Shown: piece by piece, positions 33,966-42,687 of the stretch
Layout of the letters: each line of letters opens with the position of its first letter
Position numbering within the stretch: the first letter of the stretch is position 1
From: Brachionus rotundiformis
Lineage: Eukaryota; Rotifera; Eurotatoria; Ploima; Brachionidae
Length of the DNA: 64,000 nt
Assembly (NCBI GenBank): GCA_016802295.1
Contig: JAESIW010000137.1
Location: forward strand, 1,479,318 to 1,543,317
Reading direction: 5' to 3'
The notes under the pieces: model-generated
Told to the model about the DNA's origin: nothing
Database searches by the model: none
What the model saw: only the letters and a program-made list of their open reading frames with translations
Made by a program: the position numbers and the translations under genes

Positions 33966-34416
33966 TTAATCTTTTGTAGGTTCATGATGAAAATTAAGCT
34001 GAGATTGGGCAATCAACGAAATTTTTTCTTGAATTTGTTGAAGTAAATTTTCGGCACAATTGGTCACATATTCCAAATGCCGTGCTGCAATCGCGTTCTC
34101 AATTTCCAATTCTCTCAGTTGTTGAGCTTGAAGTTGTTCATTTGACTCGTTTTCGTCTGGCAACGAATCGATCAATTCATCGATTCGCTTAGCAGCTGTG
34201 GTAATTGACTTGGCGTACTCTATTTTTATATCTTCAATTGATTTCTCATCTTGAAATTTATCTTTGTCCTCCTCTTCGTAGCCTCTGTTCAGATTTTCGG
34301 CAAAATTTTCAAATTTGCTTGGTTTGGCCCGCTGCTGCAAAATACCAGTTGCATCACAGAACAAAGATGCCAGCTTATTTACTTGGTCCTGCAACTGAGT
34401 AAGTCGATCTGACACT
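33966..34416 (-). CDS. MED21: Mediator complex subunit 21, with start codon split by a splice acceptor
   Basis: The frame encodes about 149 residues beginning S-D-R-L-T-Q-L-Q-D-Q-V-N-K-L-A. That matches the invariant N-terminus of MED21 (M-x-D-R-L-T-Q-L-Q-D), as do the D-E-L-I-D-S-L-P segment and the coiled coil ending I-A-Q-S-Q-L. It partners MED7 in the Mediator middle module. There is no ATG: the genomic sequence before Ser2 is ATATATCTTAG|TG. If AG is the acceptor, the leading A of the start codon must come from an upstream exon or a spliced leader. No A|GT donor is visible in the 108-nt spacer to the C18orf21-like gene. The coordinates given include this boundary. Confidence 0.88.
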
Positions 34417-34523
34417 AAGATATATTTTTTTTAATTTTTAATTTACAAAACCAAATTATTTTACAAGGTTTTTATACCTCAGTTTAAAAAATAGAAAATT
34501 ATTTTTGAATAAAAAAATTTAAT

Positions 34524-35243
34524 TTAAGATAATTTTTGTAAAAAATCAGCTAAACCTCCAAACGAGCTAGTCGTTTGGGCTTTAATTTTTTCTTGCTCAA
34601 GCTCATTTTGCTTCAATTTGAGTTGAAGACTTTGGAACTTTTTTTTAACAGCATTGGATTTTCGTGAAGATTTCCATTCTGTTTTGGCATTAAATTTTAA
34701 ACAACTCTTATCAAGTTCTTGGTTAAATTTTTTCTCTTTCATCTCTTCAGTCGCCTTCAAACAATTTAAATCTTTTCTTTTAAACTCATCATAAGCCTTG
34801 TTTTTGAACTTGCATCGTTTACACTCATATACCAAGTCGATCCCTTTATTAATTACTTTTTTAATTAGTCTATCTTTATAAGAATTTAATCTTGGCTTGA
34901 AATCGAATAGCTTAACTTTTCTATTCAATTTTGAATGTCTGTGGGTTAAGCGATATTTGGGTCTGATAAAAACTGTGCAATTATCTGGCCAATAGGACAG
35001 ACAGCATCTTTGGCAATAATCTAAATTCCAATTAATGCTGTATCTTTTAGTCATTTGCCTTTCTTCTATAACTTTTTCATTAAGTTTTAATTTGCCTTTT
35101 TTAATTTCTTCTTGCTTTTGTGTTTCTTTTGAATGTAATGAATTTTCCATGCCATCAAAGTATTCTTTCAATTTAGAATGATTGGCAATTTGTTTTAAAG
35201 TGGCCAAATGAGATCTGGTTAGGTCGGAAAAATTTTCCGCCAT
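34524..35243 (-). CDS. C18orf21/UPF0711 homologue (zinc-ribbon, putative RNase MRP-associated)
   Basis: Start chosen at ATG 35243 (M-A-E-N-F-S-D), not the in-frame ATG at 35282, because the acceptor TTATTATTAG ends one base before 35243. The 239-residue product has a zinc-ribbon-like Cys pair (C-Q-R-C-C), then I-R-P-K-Y-R-L-T, and a second pair (C-K-R-C-K). The C-terminal motif F-G-G-L-A-D-F-L-Q-K-L is the same layout as human C18orf21. That protein has been linked to RNase MRP. The protein is very Lys-rich, suggesting RNA binding in the nucleolus (inference). It sits between DOLK and MED21 with 106-108 nt spacers, all on one strand. Confidence 0.75.
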   Translation of the reverse strand: MAENFSDLTRSHLATLKQIANHSKLKEYFDGMENSLHSKETQKQEEIKKGKLKLNEKVIEERQMTKRYSINWNLDYCQRCCLSYWPDNCTVFIRPKYRLTHRHSKLNRKVKLFDFKPRLNSYKDRLIKKVINKGIDLVYECKRCKFKNKAYDEFKRKDLNCLKATEEMKEKKFNQELDKSCLKFNAKTEWKSSRKSNAVKKKFQSLQLKLKQNELEQEKIKAQTTSSFGGLADFLQKLS

Positions 35244-35349
35244 TCTAATAATAACAAATAATAACAAAATATATAAAAACAAAAAAACAAATAAAGACTT
35301 CTATATCTTTACATAGATAATTTTTTTTTTAAATCATATAAAGACTTTT

Positions 35350-37560
35350 TTATTTTATTAAATTTAAAAAAGGATAAATAACAATTGGTAAAACAAGGTT
35401 GTCATTGTCATTTGTAAATGACTCAATGAATCCGGATATGATTAAACTAAGGCTTACGAAAAAAAGGTTCCAGCTCAGAGTTAAGTCAAGGAGACCTAAT
35501 TTAAAAAGTAAAAGATAAAAAATTAATTGAGACGAAACCATGGCCACACTGCCTTCTATAGATTTGTTTGACTCTACAAATAGATATTTAATAAAAAATA
35601 TAATGAATATTACTAATATTTACTTGGAAATTTATGCTTTCCGTATTTGGAGCCGATTAAAGCTGCAAACGAGTCTCCGATTCCCACAGTTATAAATCCA
35701 CTCAACTCAGCGACATTAAATTCTACTTAATTCAATTTAATTCTTTGATAATTCATTTTTAATTTTACCTTTTAAGTCCGAAAACCAAAATGGAAATGAA
35801 AGTCCGATTAATAGATAAATATGACTTAGAATAAGATTTGAATTAGTATCCTTTTCATCTAGGAAAATTTCCAAAAATTCCTGGACTAAAGTGCCCATGG
35901 GCTCAATTTTATAATACCGGATTACCTTTTGGGTTAATTTAATAATTTAGAGTTTAGAACTGTTTAAAATAAATACCTCAAGGAGTATAAGAAGAATTAG
36001 CATTCCATAAGAACACAAAAGAAGCAGATTACGGTCATTCATAAAGCCGAGCAAAAACACAACCAAAATCAATAAATGAAATATTTTGCGTATTTTTGTT
36101 AGCTTATTATCTAAAAAAGATAATAATGGAATAACAATAGATAATTTCCAAAATTACCTTTGAGGAATTTTCCATCTGTCTTGATTTGAATTTTAATCAT
36201 TAAAATAATAAGAGTCATTAATGAAAATAACGAGAGCCAATAACAAAAAATTAATATCTATTGTCAATTTAGGTTTAATAAGCTGAAAAAATTATTTTGA
36301 AAAATTTTTAATTTACTCTTTTGGGTCCTGAATAGAACAAATATCGGAATAGCCAAATGTATGGGTTATTTTGGGTCAGGATTAAACAAATTGGAAAAAA
36401 GTACAATGCTTGCGCTAGAATACAGCAAGATACAAATAAAAGAATTGATCGCTTGCCGATTTTTTGGGTTAAGATTATCACCAATACCAACCAAACCAGA
36501 GCATGCTTAATTCTATTTAGTTATTTGATTGAAAATGATACAGTTAAATTTTAATTTACTTCAATTATTATGATTTCATGTGTTTCTGATATCTAAACAA
36601 AAAAGTAAATAATTTTTAAGCCAATTTTTTTATATTACCTTGCTCAAATGGCTTATAAATGTGAACAATCCGCATGAAATAAATGAAGACAAAATAAGAA
36701 GCTCATTAAAAGTGAAAGTCTTTGGAAATCGGAATGGCATTTCCCGGAAAAATTTAATTCCCAATGTTGCGCATAGAACTAAATTTGAACTGTTTTGTGT
36801 ATCTAAATTATCTATTTTTAAAATACAATAAATTTTATTTTTTTACTTACAATTTCTGATCAGAAAAAACAATGCTGATACAGCCGTAATTGAGTAAATC
36901 CATCTCATAATTCTAAGATTAATGTAGCCAAGTGTGATCAACTTATATGATGGATAAAAGAAAAGCGAACATGTTAAAACACCAAATGTGACTAACAAAA
37001 AAAACAAGCCAAATTGTTTATCTCCTTAAAAAAGATAGTGAATTGTGAAAATAATTTTTAATTTACCTGTCGCGATATATCTGGTCAAAAAGCTGAGTAC
37101 AAGACAATTAATGGTTAAAAAAGAAGTAACAGAAGACAATAAAAGCAACAGTTTTTGCCAAACATCTTCAAAATTCTCGCTCAGGTCGCTGGAATTGTCA
37201 CTTTTACATTTTGTTTCATAGGCACCGTATTTTCTAAATTTAAAATAAAATTAACTTGAAGGAAAATACTTAAATGGCAAAATTTTTATTTCGTGAATAC
37301 ATTTTTTACCTTATTTTGGAATTTAATTTTCAAATTAAAAATAAAACTGTTCTGCTTTTCATTAATAATAGTATTATTAATTGTTTAATTAATATGATAG
37401 ATAAATGAAATTTTAAATTAGATTAAAGGGGACAAAATGTGTTCATGAAATAAAAATATTTCCAAATAAAGAAAAAAGAAGTTTACTTTAAATTATTGAA
37501 CCAATCTTTCAAATAAGTCATTTGGTTAAATGCATCTATTTGAACTTGATTATAAATCAT
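35350..37560 (-). CDS. DOLK: Dolichol kinase (about 10 exons)
   Basis: Multi-exon membrane protein from ATG 37560 (M-I-Y-N-Q-V-Q-I-D-A) to the stop at 35350, with many hydrophobic segments. The catalytic C-terminal region carries R-K-I-F-H-L-L and the CTP-binding block G-I-G-D-S-F-A-A-L-I-G-S-K-Y-G-K-H-K-F-P, then K-S-I-E-G-S. The terminal T-N-D-N-D-N-L-V-L-P-I-V-I-Y-P corresponds to the conserved D-N-L-x-L-P motif. DOLK phosphorylates dolichol with CTP in the ER membrane, the last step of dolichyl phosphate synthesis for N-glycosylation. Introns are tiny (about 45-60 nt). It starts 94 nt after the TAM41 stop. Confidence 0.9.
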
Positions 37561-37654
37561 TTTCAATTAAAAAATATGAAATTAAGAACATTTTTTTCGT
37601 ATTTTAACACGAAAATTTTAAGTTTAAAAAAAATTAAATAAAAATTTTCTAAAT

Positions 37655-38749
37655 TTATTTTTTAGCCATTTTTTTAAGTTTTCTGACAGAATAATCGACT
37701 GATTTAAAAACGCCAGCCGACAAAATTCCCTTCATTGATTGTGTTAGACTACTCTTTTTGACAATTGATGTCACTGCTTCACGAACAATATCTTTATAAT
37801 CAATACGATTAGTTAATTTGTAAATATATTCTTCCAGATCATAATAATGAGTTGTCTTAAATTTGTGATTGATGATGGTTTGTATCAAATTTTTTGGCAA
37901 AAGACTCAAATGATGGTATACAGAAGCTTGACTAAGCGATTGATTTACCTGTCCATTTTCAAAACTGCAGTCCAGACGATTCTCAATAGACTCCTTGATT
38001 AAATACGGCTTGTACAAATGAGTAAATCTTTCCATTTGAGGCGTAACTATGTTGCCAACTTTTTGCTTATTTTCTCCAATTATCATTCGGAAATCTCCGG
38101 AATAGGATAAAGAAGTAATGCACGAAAACAATTCAAAAATTGAAAATTTTTCTGGTAACAAAAGTAAAGCAGTGTGTAGAGCATTTTTAAGATTGGTCTG
38201 CAAGGCCAAATCAATCGAGCTACTTACCGAGTCCAGGCTGTAGTTAAGACTGATGTCATCTGCATTTGTGTCTATTTGAGTGCCCGAGAAAGATGTGTTT
38301 GTGTCTGGTGAGGGTTTGGGAACAGGCTTTTTTAAAATTCTCACTGGTTTTTGAAGCCTACCACTCAAATACAAATAGTCCCAATCATACAAGTCTTGGA
38401 TGAGTGCTTCTTCGCTGACGATTCCATATTTGATTAGAAATTTTTCACCATCTATTTTCAATGGTACCAAAGTGTTGTAGTAACAAGCTGCACCAAAACC
38501 ATTTTGAATTCTATTTATGTAATAGGGTCCTAGGTATTTTAGAAATGAGTAATGGGACGGATTTAATTTAAGGTTTTCGTCATGAAATTTAATTGAATCG
38601 TCCACTACAAACACAAAATCAATCATTGATTTGTTAGACTGGGTCTTATTCTCTAGCTGCTTGAAAACACCTGAACCATAGGCAAAAGCAAACTTGATAT
38701 ACTTATCTGGAAATTTGGTGAAAATTTTTTGAAATAAAAGCTGGCTCAT
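37655..38749 (-). CDS. TAMM41: Mitochondrial phosphatidate cytidylyltransferase
   Basis: Intronless, 364 residues. TAM41 makes CDP-diacylglycerol from phosphatidic acid at the inner mitochondrial membrane for cardiolipin synthesis. The nucleotidyltransferase signature is intact: F-A-F-A-Y-G-S-G-V-F followed by M-I-D-F-V-F-V-V-D-D. Further family blocks are N-P-S-H-Y-S-F-L-K-Y-L-G-P, N-G-F-G-A-A-C-Y-Y-N and I-K-Y-G-I-V-S-E-E-A-L-I-Q-D-L-Y-D-W-D-Y-L-Y-L-S-G-R-L-Q-K-P. The C-terminal basic tail (V-R-K-L-K-K-M-A-K-K) may be membrane-proximal. The start codon lies only 38 nt after the SDHAF1 stop. That spacer contains no AG dinucleotide on the coding strand, so no splice acceptor can separate the two genes there. 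Confidence 0.96.
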   Translation of the reverse strand: MSQLLFQKIFTKFPDKYIKFAFAYGSGVFKQLENKTQSNKSMIDFVFVVDDSIKFHDENLKLNPSHYSFLKYLGPYYINRIQNGFGAACYYNTLVPLKIDGEKFLIKYGIVSEEALIQDLYDWDYLYLSGRLQKPVRILKKPVPKPSPDTNTSFSGTQIDTNADDISLNYSLDSVSSSIDLALQTNLKNALHTALLLLPEKFSIFELFSCITSLSYSGDFRMIIGENKQKVGNIVTPQMERFTHLYKPYLIKESIENRLDCSFENGQVNQSLSQASVYHHLSLLPKNLIQTIINHKFKTTHYYDLEEYIYKLTNRIDYKDIVREAVTSIVKKSSLTQSMKGILSAGVFKSVDYSVRKLKKMAKK

Positions 38750-38787
38750 TTTAATTTGAAAAAAAATAATTTAAAAAACAAAAAAAT

Positions 38788-39057
38788 TTATTGAGTTTTA
38801 TTTTTTGGTGTTATGGTGTGTACGAATTTTACACGGCTGGTTTTGAGCATGTCCAGCTGATTTTTCGCTCGTCGGTATTTGTAATCGATTAGCAATGAGT
38901 CCTGTCTTGTGTTCAATTTGGCAGCTTGTCGAAATTCTGTGCGGACTTTGTCCAAAAGGCCGGGTTGGTTTTTGGATAAGCGAACAAATTCGGCGTAAAG
39001 TTTCAAAATTTGAAGCTGAAATGGACTTTTTTTAAAAAGTTTTCGAGCACCCGACAT
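38788..39057 (-). CDS. SDHAF1: Succinate dehydrogenase assembly factor 1 (LYR-family)
   Basis: Intronless 89-residue protein. The family blocks are F-Q-L-Q-I-L-K-L-Y, V-R-T-E-F-R-Q-A-A-K-L and I-D-Y-K-Y-R-R-A-K-N-Q-L-D-M-L. SDHAF1 chaperones insertion of iron-sulphur clusters into SDHB in the mitochondrial matrix. The family-defining L-Y-R tripeptide reads L-Y-A here (GCC codon), while the rest of the helix (E-F-V-R) and the downstream RR motif are kept. It is the first gene of the eight-gene minus-strand run and shares almost no spacer with TAM41. Confidence 0.88.
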   Translation of the reverse strand: MSGARKLFKKSPFQLQILKLYAEFVRLSKNQPGLLDKVRTEFRQAAKLNTRQDSLLIDYKYRRAKNQLDMLKTSRVKFVHTITPKNKTQ

Positions 39058-40141
39058 AAAATTTGAATTAATCTTTTGATATTTTTAATAAATTATTGCA
39101 AATTTTTCTTTTCATTTAAAGAGTTTTAGCTAGCTAATTTTGAGTTAAAGCTATATTAATGATAAAATGGTTCAATTTTGTTGCTTTTTATTTTGTCTTT
39201 TAAATTTTTTATAAAAAAATTATTGAACAAATGAAAAAAAATATCTTTAATTAATTTTGTGTCTATTCATATCCGGAAACCATTTCAATTTAATAGACTT
39301 TAATCCTTTAGAATTAAACTCCTCCCTTTGGTCGCTATCCATGTTAAGGAATGTTTTGAATTTTGAATTTCTCTATCCTGGAAAAGGTCTTCTCTAAGCT
39401 GTCAAAATGTTTGGAGAGATTTATAATAATTCACTAATTAAAAAACAAATATTCTTTAATAAATTTTTTTAAAGATCAAAGAACCGCTTAAATACTTTTA
39501 CTATGATTTAACTCAAAATATATGCATTCAAATTCAGAGGTATATAAAAACTGCAATGTGTTATAATAGATAGTTGAATCAAACTGCTGGATTTAATTAA
39601 TAATTTTAAATTTTCTGACATTTAAGTAAAGTAATTAAATAAAATATTTAAAATAAATTAATCTAGTTTCAAAATTTTTGATTCATGGCTTCATTTTGGT
39701 AGTTATTTTTTATATATTTTTTAAGAGAAAAAATAAAATTTTGATTCTAAATAAAGAATAGTAAATTGGAAAAAAAATTTAAAGCTCTTGACCAAACATT
39801 AAATTCTTAAAAGTATTACGCATTTTAAAAAAATTACAAAAATCGAGATAGTTTGTAGCACGTTCCAAAAGCATGAACTTTTCTTTTTCTAGATATTTGG
39901 TAATACAAATCAAGTAGTCCGTCAGATAGAAATTGGTTCTTTACTCTTATTTTACAAATTTTCTAGGATTGAATAATCTTTTTTAGAATAAATAATAATC
40001 TACTCTACCCAATTTTTAAATTTTAAATATTATAATTGAATTCTATCATTGGAAAAGGGAAAAAGATCGGGTATTTAAGCATCTGTATAATTTCATTTCA
40101 AATCAAATTTGGTTTTTGTTTGGTCATTTAATTTTAGAGCC
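39058..40141. promoter_or_regulatory. Divergent intergenic region between the SDHAF1 cluster and nanos
   Basis: About 1.1 kb, AT-rich, with no coding signal. It must contain the promoter of the minus-strand cluster and that of nanos. It ends in TTTAATTTTAG just before the nanos start codon, a probable 5' intron or trans-splice acceptor. Confidence 0.45.
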
Positions 40142-40957
40142 ATGTTCCTTAATCGAAACTACATTGGATCAGCTATCTACAATGCACATGACATCAACTC
40201 ATATGCCATGAATGATCATATTGGTGGATCATACTCAATGTTCAGCCAAGAAGCAGGACTATCCACTTATTTAAACAATTTAGTTTTATGCGAAAAAATA
40301 TGGTCTCCACTAAATCCAATATCAGTAAAAGCTGACCAATTGACAAGCTTGAACGAGCCAGTAGCTCACTCTACTCCCAGAGCTATCAGAAAAGCAACCA
40401 AGAAGCAAGATTGTCTGATTCAAGACTCATTAAAATCAGAAAAAAGCCAATCTAGTGATTTGTTGAAGCAGAAAAAAGCTGAATATAAACCAACAAAAGC
40501 GAAACCGATCCGAAGAAATCCAACCAAGTCAAGTCTGGAATCATCAATTAATTCAACAAGCTCAATTTCTCCCAATGTGCACAAGAAAAAGCTTCCATTA
40601 AGAAGCCAAGGAATCGATTTGAGTGAATTTTTGAAAAAAAAATCAGACTATTCTTCAAGTTGGGAATCTTCATCCTATGGAGTTGACTCCTGTTTTAGCA
40701 AATATAAATGTAAGGACAGAGTAAATGTGAAAGATAGATGCTTGTTTTGTGAGAATAATGGTGAATCAGAAGAGATTTACATGTCTCATCCATTGAAAGA
40801 CAGTCTTGGTAAAGTGGTTTGTCCAGTTTTAAGAAATTACACATGCCCTAAATGTGGTGAATCAGGTGACTATGCCCACACAAACAAATACTGTCCCGAA
40901 ACCCAACGAAGACAAAAAGAAACCAAAATTAAGAAATTCCTTAATTTAAAAGATTAA
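40142..40957 (+). CDS. nanos: Nanos-type RNA-binding protein
   Basis: Start set at ATG 40142 (M-F-L-N-R-N-Y-I-G), because an acceptor ends at about 40137. This gives 271 residues in one exon. The C-terminal zinc finger has the two nanos CCHC units: C-L-F-C with a His in M-S-H-P-L-K-D and a Cys in V-V-C-P, then C-P-K-C-G with a His in Y-A-H-T and a Cys in K-Y-C-P. The linker V-L-R-N-Y-T-C-P is the family signature. The rest is low-complexity Ser/Lys-rich. Nanos works with Pumilio to repress translation and protect germline or stem-cell fate. No canonical Pumilio site was noticed in the first few hundred bases downstream. Confidence 0.95.
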   Translation: MFLNRNYIGSAIYNAHDINSYAMNDHIGGSYSMFSQEAGLSTYLNNLVLCEKIWSPLNPISVKADQLTSLNEPVAHSTPRAIRKATKKQDCLIQDSLKSEKSQSSDLLKQKKAEYKPTKAKPIRRNPTKSSLESSINSTSSISPNVHKKKLPLRSQGIDLSEFLKKKSDYSSSWESSSYGVDSCFSKYKCKDRVNVKDRCLFCENNGESEEIYMSHPLKDSLGKVVCPVLRNYTCPKCGESGDYAHTNKYCPETQRRQKETKIKKFLNLKD

Positions 40958-41693
40958 GTTAAGCTTTATTTTTTTTCTAATTTTTTTGTTATTGTTCAAA
41001 GTTAACCTTAAATTTCTTAAATTTTCCAAGGTTACAATTGAGTTTTTTTTGTTGTTAAAAAATTCGATTTTATTGTAAGAAATCTATTTCTAAATTCCGG
41101 TTTTAGCCTAAGGGCCCGGGCAAATCCGGAATTTTAAAAATATTTTAATTAAATTTAACTTTAATAAGTGAATAATGTTAAATCTTCGTTGTAGAAGATG
41201 TTTTCAAAATTTTAAATCAATGCAATTTTTGACTCAATTTGTTCAGGCAGTTCTAAGCCTTTGTTGTTTATTTTTTTGGTTATTACCAAAATTTTACTAT
41301 TATCCTGATTCTATGGGTATTAATTTTTTGATTTTGTTTTTGTTTAGTTATGGTTTGATTTAATTATTTTAATGTACACTTGATTATTAAATTTTTCCAT
41401 TTAAATTTAAATAAATTTTTTGTTTTCAATAATGAATTAATTTCAATTAATAAATTTATTCAATATACTTTTTGTAAAGTTAATTGAACTTAATAAATTC
41501 TGAATACCTCAAACATAAGTCAAATATTATTTGGTTCAACAGGGTATGATTAACTTAGTACTTGGCTAAATTTATATAGCAAAAAGTGTAATCTTTTTCT
41601 TAAGCTATTAGATTTTATAAAAAAAATTAATTAAAAATTTCATCATATTTTATACGAATGAAAAAGAAATTGAAACAAGGATTTACTAAAGAC
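40958..41693. other. AT-rich spacer before repeat copy A
   Basis: No supported gene. From about 41490 onward the sequence is similar, at clearly lower identity, to the flank of the second repeat copy (about 45715-45923), so the duplicated segment originally extended further left. Confidence 0.4.
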
Positions 41694-42333
41694 ATTGAAA
41701 AATATGTGTAACAAAGGTTTTTGAACATCTTTTTTTCAAGTAATAAAAAAATATTGTTCTATTTAACTTTTATTTAATTCAAATTTAAGTAAAATTATTC
41801 TATTACTAGCTTTATTTGTGTATTTAAACACATGGTACAGTTAATTTTAGCACGTATTGGATACTTTTTAATTCTAAAACAATGTTTTTGAATTGTTTAA
41901 CGCATCTTTTTGATCCATTTAATTCCCACTTTGCCATATTGAGATTGAACATTGGATATATGAGATCTTTTTCCAATCAAAAGTAAAGATCTTTGGTCAT
42001 CCATGAAAACAAACCAAACTTATCTGACTGATAAGCTTCCCAGAGAGCTTGATTTTGTGTTCTGTTTTCAATTCCAATCCCGACTAAAGCGGTTGATTGT
42101 GAATTAAATTTGCTTAAATTTATACCCAAAAATCAACAAATGATGGTATTTTTAGATATCAGTCTTTTTCAATTTAGTCAGTTTTTTTTAATCTCTATCC
42201 TTAATGTTTTATTCTTGTCTTTGGCATCTATCAATGAATGGAGTGAAAGTTTTAAAACAAGCCAAAATCAATTGGAAGCTTATCAAGTCTGAACCTATTA
42301 AAAGCTACTTTGGTTTTGTAGGAAAGTTAAATG
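41694..42333. repeat. 640-bp direct repeat, copy A
   Basis: Essentially identical to 45924-46563, offset exactly 4230 bases; by eye one substitution is visible (near 42254). The element lies upstream of GLE1 and its partner downstream. On the minus strand 42133-41977 is an open frame of about 52 codons with amino-acid composition like real protein, possibly an exon fragment. No terminal inverted repeats or RT motifs were seen. Confidence 0.9.
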
Positions 42334-42687
42334 GGAAAAAATTGAAAAATATATTTAATTTAAAACCTTTCCAAAAAATCTTTATCAAGGTTTATCTCTT
42401 TTGATCCATTTTTAGCTTAATAAGTAATTTAATTTGGTAATATCAGCTTGATCGATGATACAAGATTCAAGGAAGTAAATTAAGGAATTTTGGAAGATTT
42501 TATTCAAAAAATTATGAAAATTATTTTTTTACTTTCGAATGATACCATATTTTCCTTTAAATCATTGAGGCCAGATAAGTTAATTATATTTTATGATTTA
42601 ACCATATGAAATATAATTCTAAGAAAAAGAAAATAATTTATGAAATAGAAATTTATTTCAAATTAAATTAATTTAATAAAAACAAAA
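42334..42687. other. AT-rich spacer upstream of GLE1
   Basis: No feature recognised; probable GLE1 promoter. Confidence 0.4.

Noticed and set aside
41175..41363. 62-codon frame downstream of nanos
   Set aside because: Hydrophobic, no homology recognised; likely chance in T-rich sequence.
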